Shown here: positions 58,816-64,000 of the stretch, piece by piece | Numbering within the stretch: position 1 is the stretch's first letter | Layout: every line of letters begins with the position of its first letter | NCBI GenBank assembly: GCA_035294305.1 | Contig: DATGLD010000026.1 | Location: forward strand, 1 to 64,000 | From: DASRBN01 sp035294305 | GTDB lineage: Bacteria; Chloroflexota; Ktedonobacteria; Ktedonobacterales; Ktedonobacteraceae | Direction of reading: 5' to 3' | DNA length: 64,000 nt | The notes under the pieces: generated by a model | The model's database searches: none | Told to the model about the DNA's origin: nothing | Seen by the model: only the letters and a program-made list of their open reading frames with translations | Program-made: the position numbers and the translations under genes

Positions 58816-59569
58816 CGGTTGGCGTTGGCGCCGGTGAAACACCCGGCGGTGGTTGAATAGTGATTTGCTCGTTAAACTTTGAAAGTTTCAAGGTGCGAAC
58901 GGTCTTAGCCGTATCCCCCTGCGCCGCCACTCCTTTTATAATAATCTGATAGGGAAGGTTGTCGCTCTTGCCGGTGCAGGTGGTTACATCGTCAAGGGTT
59001 CCCGCGGGCGCGCCGCCGCCCGTGATACCCGCGAGATATTTAGGGTCGAGTTTCCCATTGAAACTCCAGCAATCCTTGCCATCGACCTGCGATGAGGTAG
59101 GCGTTGTCGGGTCCTGAATATGGCCTATAATCGCGGAAACGCCCGTCTGAGGGTCCGAAAGCGTGCGCGGATCGAGCAGATTCGTGGTGGACTGCCAGAC
59201 GCCCAGCAAATTAATGTACTGCTGATTGCCAATGGCGATGATCTCCACCGGCACGACAGAACCCGCTACCAGCGCTTTCGCATTGGCATGCAGCTTATCA
59301 GGCACCACTATATCACCATCGGCGCTCTGAATTGGCAGCGTACCGCCGGCGCCGGGATTCTGGACCGTAAGATTGAAATGGTACGATTTGACTTTCTGAA
59401 TCGCGGCTTGCGAGTTTTTAATCAGCGTATGAACGTCCGGCGTCGATGAACCACTGTCCCCACCACAGGCCGCCAGTATGAGCATAAATAGAAGCGCGGG
59501 AGTGAATAAATATGCTGAGTGAAGATGTTCGGCCAGTCTATGTCGTAGCAAGATTTGCCGTCTATGCAT
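58811..59569 (-). CDS. LppX/LprAFG-like lipoprotein (252 aa)
   Basis: The signal peptide ends in a lipobox (LLFMLILAACGGDSG, Cys about residue 35). The mature part matches the LppX/LprG lipid-carrier fold: LIKNSQAAIQKVKSYHFNLT, then ADGDIVVPDKLHANAKALVA and EIIAIGNQQYINLLG. In mycobacteria this family carries lipids across the periplasm; here only the fold is inferred. A Pro-rich end (PPPGVSPAPTPTV) closes it, with the stop codon in a palindromic repeat. Confidence 0.75.
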   Translation of the reverse strand: MHRRQILLRHRLAEHLHSAYLFTPALLFMLILAACGGDSGSSTPDVHTLIKNSQAAIQKVKSYHFNLTVQNPGAGGTLPIQSADGDIVVPDKLHANAKALVAGSVVPVEIIAIGNQQYINLLGVWQSTTNLLDPRTLSDPQTGVSAIIGHIQDPTTPTSSQVDGKDCWSFNGKLDPKYLAGITGGGAPAGTLDDVTTCTGKSDNLPYQIIIKGVAAQGDTAKTVRTLKLSKFNEQITIQPPPGVSPAPTPTV

Positions 59570-59611
59570 TGAAAGCTCCTTTATAGTGCAAACAGCCTAT
59601 ATAAACCAGTG

Positions 59612-60373
59612 TTATGAGCTCAGCCTGATCAACCCTCGCTGGGCGGCTAATGAGACCGCCTCGGTGCGATTGGTGGCACCCAGCTTCCCCATGATAGAAC
59701 TGACATGAAATTTGGCCGTGCGCTCGCTGATCGTCAAACGAACCGCGATTTCTTTATTAGGCATACCCTGCGCCAGCAGCGCCAGCACTTCGAGTTCGCG
59801 CTCTGTAAGGGCCTCGAAAGGTATCTCATCGTAGGGACGACCTTTGTGGTCGCCCGTTCCGCTCTGAACTGCGCCCGCCGCGCCCTGCGTTCTGTTGAAA
59901 TCATTGATGCCTCTATGCTGTCCCATATGCCGCAAGAGTTTAGAGGCAACTACCGGCTGTAGCAGCGAGCCACCCTGCATCGTGACGCGAATGGCGTTGA
60001 AGATATCTTCGCGGGGCGCGCCCTTGAGCAGGTAACCATCGGCCCCAGCTTCCAGAGCCGAGATGATACGCTCATCGTTATCGAAGGCTGTGAAGACGAT
60101 GATACGAGGCGTCATTTTCTGCTGGCCTTGCGCGTTCTGCTGCCGGACACGCTGCCGCAAGCGACGAATCGTCTCGACGCCATCGATAACCGGCATTTCC
60201 AGGTCAAGCAGGAGAATATCGGGCTGCAGTTCGAGCGCCAGGCGCAGCGCTTCTTCGCCATTAGCCGCCTGCTGCGGCGTGCCGATTACCTCGAAGTCCG
60301 GCTGCGTCTCCAGGACGGCGCGCAACCCTTCGCGCACGATAGGGTGATCGTCGGCAAGCAAGATGCGAATCAT
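59612..60373 (-). CDS. NarL/LuxR-family response regulator with repeat-coded linker (253 aa)
   Basis: The receiver domain (about residues 1-125) has MIRILLADDHPIVREGLRAV, the phosphoacceptor in DILLLDLEMPVIDGVETI and the lysine in GADGYLLKGAPREDI. The LuxR winged helix (about 190-253) has LTERELEVLALLAQGMPNKE and SERTAKFHVSSIMGKLGATN. Between them lies an unusually long linker (about 150-188) containing GDHKGRPYDE, coded by a copy of the GGGCGACCACAAAGG palindromic repeat. It overlaps the histidine kinase stop as ATGA and should be its partner. Confidence 0.93.
   Translation of the reverse strand: MIRILLADDHPIVREGLRAVLETQPDFEVIGTPQQAANGEEALRLALELQPDILLLDLEMPVIDGVETIRRLRQRVRQQNAQGQQKMTPRIIVFTAFDNDERIISALEAGADGYLLKGAPREDIFNAIRVTMQGGSLLQPVVASKLLRHMGQHRGINDFNRTQGAAGAVQSGTGDHKGRPYDEIPFEALTERELEVLALLAQGMPNKEIAVRLTISERTAKFHVSSIMGKLGATNRTEAVSLAAQRGLIRLSS
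59831..59856. repeat. palindromic repeat, GGGCGACCACAAGGG subtype, inside a response regulator
   Basis: On the plus strand GTAGGGACGACCTTTGTGGT followed by CGCCCG matches the intergenic copies at 14946 and 45617 with few differences. It is read in frame on the minus strand as GDHKGRPYDE in the linker between receiver and HTH domains. Confidence 0.85.
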
Positions 60374-61725
60374 GGTGCGCCCGCTCCTTCTCCTTCCGTC
60401 CTACCCGGGTGTGCAGCACCGTCCGCAGACGAGCGTCGCTGGTAGGACGGATCAGTACCAACTCCCAGCGGCACGCAGGCGGCAATGCAGGTGCCCGCGC
60501 CCGGTTCGCTCTGGATACACAGCACTCCCCCGAGCAACTTCACTCGCTCGCTCATCCCCGTCAGGCCAAAATGATTCCCTGACTCGCCTTCGCCAACGGA
60601 TGACCTAACCTCGTCAGGATTGAAGCCGCGGCCATCGTCCTGAACATAGAGGCAAAGTTCATCATCCTCAATGCTGAGCGTAAGAGATATATGCTGCGCC
60701 CCGGCATGTTTATAGGTGTTAGAGAGCGCTTCCTGGGCGACGCGGTAGATACCCGCTTCCAGGCGCGGCGGCAGCATAGGAAAATCCGTGGCCGGTATCG
60801 AGCGATACGCGACCTCGATGCCTGGGGTGGCAGTCTCTCGCGCCAGCACTGCCAGCGCCTCGGACAATGTATGCCCTTGCAATGGAGCGGCGCGCAGGTC
60901 AATAACGGATCGCCGGGCCTCCTCAAGGTTCTGGCGTGCCAGCGCCAGGGCGCGCAAGATAGCCTCGTGCGCTCGTTCTGGCCGCGACGTTACCAGCAGA
61001 TCGGCGGTTTCAAGTTGCAGCGTAATGGCCGCCAACCCCTGGGCAAGCGTGTCATGAATCTCGCGCGCCAGGCGGTTGCGTTCCTCGATAGTCGCCAGGC
61101 GCGCGGCGGCCTGTGTGTGTTCGGCGGAAAGCCGCGCCCGTTGGATCGCAAGGCCAATCTGGTCGCCAATGATGTGCAGCAATTGCAGCTCTTCCTCCGC
61201 GAGTTCGCGCCAGTCTTCACTGGCAACATTCAGGACACCAATGGGAGTATCGCCCGCGTAGATGGGGATGCTGGCATGGAAACGCAGCCCCAATGAAGAG
61301 GGGTCCTTATCGCGCTCGGCATTCTTTAAGCGGCTGCAGCGCAGGACATTGATATTGGCCGCTCCCTCCAGGTCGCCTGCCAGAAACGTATCGAGACACA
61401 GGCAAAATCCGGTCATGCGTTCAGGGTGATCCGCAAGATATGGTGGAAGCGCCTGAGCAGCGGCAAGATAGGGCGATCCTGCCTCATTGAGCAGCCAGAC
61501 CCAACCCGTCTGCAAGCCAAGTAATTTGGTGACCTGTGCTAATACTTCCTGCAAAGCTTCATGGACATCGACCTTGCGATTCAGGTGGCCGGCAATGGCA
61601 TAGAGAATAGCCAGGTCGCGATTGCCGCGCAGCAGCGAAGCCAGCGTTTCCTGCTGTTCAGGAGCGTCAACCTGTGATACTGAAGAATCTATTTTTCCTA
61701 TGAGGTCTTCTGGTTGAGTAGCCAT
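60370..61725 (-). CDS. GAF-domain NarL-type sensor histidine kinase (451 aa)
   Basis: A GAF domain (about residues 50-195) leads to a HisKA_3 transmitter: ATIEERNRLAREIHDTLAQG with the phosphorylated His (about 230), then the ATPase with QEALSNTYKHAGAQHISLTL and VQDDGRGFNPDE. No membrane span, so it is cytoplasmic. The GAF domain contains CLCLDTFLAGD and NINVLRCSRLKNAE, with several cysteines that could bind a metal or cofactor, as in some gas or redox sensors; this is speculative. The ATG at 61725 lies six bases after a TACAAT box, so the message may be leaderless. Confidence 0.9.
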   Translation of the reverse strand: MATQPEDLIGKIDSSVSQVDAPEQQETLASLLRGNRDLAILYAIAGHLNRKVDVHEALQEVLAQVTKLLGLQTGWVWLLNEAGSPYLAAAQALPPYLADHPERMTGFCLCLDTFLAGDLEGAANINVLRCSRLKNAERDKDPSSLGLRFHASIPIYAGDTPIGVLNVASEDWRELAEEELQLLHIIGDQIGLAIQRARLSAEHTQAAARLATIEERNRLAREIHDTLAQGLAAITLQLETADLLVTSRPERAHEAILRALALARQNLEEARRSVIDLRAAPLQGHTLSEALAVLARETATPGIEVAYRSIPATDFPMLPPRLEAGIYRVAQEALSNTYKHAGAQHISLTLSIEDDELCLYVQDDGRGFNPDEVRSSVGEGESGNHFGLTGMSERVKLLGGVLCIQSEPGAGTCIAACVPLGVGTDPSYQRRSSADGAAHPGRTEGEGAGAP

Positions 61726-61731
61726 GCTCCT

Positions 61732-61760
61732 ATTGTATAACTCACCCGGAACGACCGCAA
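61732..61760 (-). promoter_or_regulatory. histidine-kinase promoter, possibly giving a leaderless mRNA
   Basis: On the minus strand TTGCGG (61760-61755), a 17-base spacer and TACAAT (61737-61732) precede the start codon. The -10 box ends six bases before the A of ATG, so transcription would begin at or next to the start codon. The AGGAG between them would then not be used as a ribosome site. Confidence 0.5.
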
Positions 61761-61765
61761 GGGCA

Positions 61766-62746
61766 TTATACGCGTGCCCGTTCCTCAAGAAACCTGCTGA
61801 CCAGCCCTGCCGCCTCTTCCTCATCCCCATTTGCTACCCAGACAATCCTCGTATCGCGGCGAAACCAGGTCAACTGGCGCCTGGTAAAATCATGGATGGC
61901 ATATTTCAATCGCTGCACCATTGCGTCTTCGCTCGCATATTCTCCCCGCAGCAGGCGGCTGATGAAGCGATACTCCAACCCCAGAGCCTCAAGACGCTCG
62001 TGGCTCACGCCCTGCGCAAGTAGATCGCGCACCTCCTGCACCATACCCTGGCGCATGCGTTCATCCACGCGAGCATCGATACGCCGGTAGAGGATATCCC
62101 GCGGCCACTCGATGCCCAGCAGCAGCGAGCGGTAGAGTGGCGCGGCCACCGCCCTTTGCTGCGAGAAAGGCTTGCCCGTGATCAGGCAGACCTCGAGGGC
62201 GCGCATAACCCGGCGCGGGTTGCGGCGGTCGATAGCAGCGGCGCTTTGTGGGTCAAGCTCCTCCAATTGTGCCAGCAGATCAGGCAGTGGGCGCGACTCG
62301 AGTTGCGCCCGCAGTTCTGGCTGTGGTGGCACAGGGGGAATATCCAGGCGATCGACCACTGCCTGGATGTAATGCGGCGAGCCGCCAACCAGGAACGGTT
62401 GATGACCGCGCGCGACGATAGCAGCAATGGCGGCGTTAGCCTGCTGCTGAAACTGCGAAACGGTATAGACCTCGCGCGGATCGACAACATCCAGCAAATG
62501 GTGGGGCACGAGCGCGCGTTCTTCAGGCGTCACCTTGGCGGTGCCGATATCCAGTCCGCGATACACCTGGCGCGAATCAGCGGAGACGATCTCGCCATCA
62601 AAACGCCGCGCCAGCGCTATACCCAGCCCGCTTTTGCCAGACGCTGTTGGCCCAAGTATAACAACCAGGTCTTGTAGGGGTGGAAGTGGGGTCGGGGTGG
62701 AGTAGGAATCTTTGTGGCCGCCCGCGCCCGGAGATATCATGCTCAT
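61766..62746 (-). CDS. miaA: tRNA dimethylallyltransferase MiaA (326 aa)
   Basis: MiaA adds the isopentenyl group to A37 of tRNAs reading UNN codons. It shows the P-loop VVILGPTASGKSGLGIALAR (about residues 27-46), the substrate motif VSADSRQVYRGLDIGTAKVT, DVVDPREVYTVSQFQQQANA, GGSPHYIQAVVDRLDIPPVP and the swinging region AIHDFTRRQLTWFRRD near the end. Length is normal; a Pro-rich N-terminal extension of about 25 residues precedes the P-loop. It overlaps the upstream membrane-protein gene as ATGA, so translation is coupled. Confidence 0.95.
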   Translation of the reverse strand: MSMISPGAGGHKDSYSTPTPLPPLQDLVVILGPTASGKSGLGIALARRFDGEIVSADSRQVYRGLDIGTAKVTPEERALVPHHLLDVVDPREVYTVSQFQQQANAAIAAIVARGHQPFLVGGSPHYIQAVVDRLDIPPVPPQPELRAQLESRPLPDLLAQLEELDPQSAAAIDRRNPRRVMRALEVCLITGKPFSQQRAVAAPLYRSLLLGIEWPRDILYRRIDARVDERMRQGMVQEVRDLLAQGVSHERLEALGLEYRFISRLLRGEYASEDAMVQRLKYAIHDFTRRQLTWFRRDTRIVWVANGDEEEAAGLVSRFLEERARV

Positions 62747-63987
62747 GGAATGGGATAGTTCTGCGCGATCAGGGTATCGGCGCGCCGTACCAGCAGTACG
62801 GCTACAGCTATGCCGAGCGCGATCAAAAAGATTGAGATCAGGCCATAGGCAAGGCCGTTCGCCAGCGCCAGTCCAAGCGCCGCTCCGATAATAACCGCAA
62901 TCGCCATAATTAAGCGCCGCAGGTACCGCGTGGCCAATATCACGATCTTAAAGATACGATTGCTTACGCGTGGAGCCGTACCAACCGTGGCTCCAAGGGC
63001 CGCGACGAGCAGCATGATGAAGAGTTGCAGCGGCGGCGCAGCTGGAAATGCCAGCATCTGCCACACGCCCTGGCTTAAACCCAGTGCCGCCAGCGCCAGC
63101 GCCAGGCCTGTACAGGCACGATTCAGCGTTTCAAGGGTGTTCCAGGTACGTTTCCAGTTGGCAATGATCGCCCCCAGCGTCGTGAACGGCGCCAATCCGA
63201 GCAAAATTATTCCGAACCACGCGCTGGGCGGCAGGAATGATACATGCGCCAGCGGTGGGAGATGCGCCAGGAACAGGTAGAAGAATGCGCCGGTCATAAA
63301 GGCCGTGGCAAATGTGAAGCCGTAACCCATTGCGGCGCGCTGGCGCGTCGATACCTTCAAGGGCTCCCACCCGCCACTACCGGGCAGCCCAAATTTCGTC
63401 TTATACTCGCTGTCCCTCGCGCTTGCATATGGCGCATTCGCCTGCGCTGTCGCCTGGGGAGCCATCTTCGCGGCGCTTCTGCCCGCAACCACTGTAGCAC
63501 CCAGCATATCATCGTCCTCAACCGGCGGCATACCCTGTGCCTGCGTTTCTCTACTGCGTACCGTGGTCGTGCCTGTAGTATAGCCCAGAACATCTACCTC
63601 TACGGTGACGGGGATTTCTCGCTCGCTACCGGTCGGAATAATGTTGATTGTCCCTGTATAGTGCGTTGACCCACGCAGGCGCGTGGTATCGACGCGCACG
63701 CGAACGGGTGTACTCATGCCGTCAAAGCTGCTCGTATCGATAATAATCCAGGATTCCACAGGACGAATTGTCCCGCTGACCAGCGCGCCCCGGTCTCCCG
63801 CGATGGTGAGCAATATTGGCGCCGACAGTCCCGGATAGACCTGCCCAAAATCAATCGTTTTGGGCCGCACGATGATATCGCTTCCTGGCTCGCGCGACCT
63901 ACCCCCGCGGCTACCGCGCGTGCCGGGTAGCGTGATGCGCGATCTTGTGCTTGTGGCCATCGTCTGACTGTTGTCAAGGGCCTGCAT
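62743..63987 (-). CDS. Ig-like domain membrane protein (414 aa; 5' end near the window edge)
   Basis: Residues about 35-150 form a beta-sandwich like BACON/HYDIN-type domains (RPKTIDFGQVYPGLSAPILL, GTIRPVESWIIIDTSSFDGM, INIIPTGSEREIPVTVEVDV). A flexible linker follows, then seven to eight hydrophobic spans (about 225-405) in two clusters. Function is unknown. The ATG at 63987 lacks a strong ribosome site, as does the ATG at 63960, and the frame is open to the right edge, so the true start may lie outside the window. It overlaps miaA by four bases. Confidence 0.6.
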   Translation of the reverse strand: MQALDNSQTMATSTRSRITLPGTRGSRGGRSREPGSDIIVRPKTIDFGQVYPGLSAPILLTIAGDRGALVSGTIRPVESWIIIDTSSFDGMSTPVRVRVDTTRLRGSTHYTGTINIIPTGSEREIPVTVEVDVLGYTTGTTTVRSRETQAQGMPPVEDDDMLGATVVAGRSAAKMAPQATAQANAPYASARDSEYKTKFGLPGSGGWEPLKVSTRQRAAMGYGFTFATAFMTGAFFYLFLAHLPPLAHVSFLPPSAWFGIILLGLAPFTTLGAIIANWKRTWNTLETLNRACTGLALALAALGLSQGVWQMLAFPAAPPLQLFIMLLVAALGATVGTAPRVSNRIFKIVILATRYLRRLIMAIAVIIGAALGLALANGLAYGLISIFLIALGIAVAVLLVRRADTLIAQNYPIP

Positions 63988-64000
63988 ACCTGACTGCGTA

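Noticed and set aside
1..64000. CRISPR arrays, rRNA and tRNA genes
   Set aside because: No regularly spaced direct repeats, no rRNA-like stretch, and no cloverleaf with the conserved T-loop sequence was seen in the intergenic regions.

Overview
The window looks like chromosomal DNA of a Chloroflexota bacterium of the Ktedonobacteria type. This is an inference from gene content: Uma2 (DUF820) proteins, a valS T-box, a MerR-GAF regulator, a triple-FHA ABC exporter, LCP and DUF4012 envelope proteins, AIM24 and double YbjQ-like proteins, many Ser/Thr-kinase and two-component genes, and a dense set of short palindromic repeats with TGTAGGG outer ends. There is no rRNA, tRNA or CRISPR, and the only trace of an insertion sequence is an IS3-type transposase start cut by the left edge.

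Layout. 1-5.6 kb: IS3-type end, a P-loop kinase-like protein, a 704-residue MerR/GAF/degenerate-GGDEF regulator, an AT-rich leader with a strong promoter, and a sigma-factor-like protein. 5.9-7.9 kb: an ABC exporter. 8.1-14.9 kb (minus strand): ridA, dnaA, a HAD phosphatase and a Uma2 protein joined by stop/start overlaps, then valS behind its own promoter and T-box riboswitch. 15.1-23.7 kb: Ser/Thr kinase, PD40 lipoprotein, LCP protein, divergent DUF4012 protein, glycosyltransferase. 23.7-26.8 kb: a 34-codon membrane peptide and an FtsH-like AAA protease. 27-31 kb: unknown protein, rsmD, HTH protein, AIM24 protein. 31-34 kb: an operon of MBL hydrolase, M50 protease, HD protein and scpA. 34.2-38.4 kb: a MITE-like element, ftsK, a Uma2 remnant, trmD. 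38.5-42.8 kb: histidine kinase, OmpR regulator and a lipoprotein protease-like gene in one unit. 42.9-49.4 kb: UroD-family protein, Nudix/2TM/MEDS unit, PspA-like protein, two paralogous YbjQ-like proteins. 49.7-58.7 kb: secreted GH52-like protein, triple-FHA ABC exporter, membrane-anchored DUF4097-like protein, MFS exporter. 58.8-64 kb: LppX-like lipoprotein, NarL-type two-component pair, miaA, and a membrane protein running towards the right edge.

The main themes are envelope biology (LCP, DUF4012, PspA, exporters, lipoproteins), signal transduction, and housekeeping genes for translation and the chromosome (valS, trmD, miaA, rsmD, dnaA, scpA, ftsK).

The most unusual signal is the palindromic repeat family. 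Its copies lie between genes, supply stop codons to several genes, and sit in frame inside at least two proteins (a secreted hydrolase and a response regulator). A separate 125-bp element with perfect 16-bp inverted ends and a 9-bp target duplication sits upstream of ftsK.
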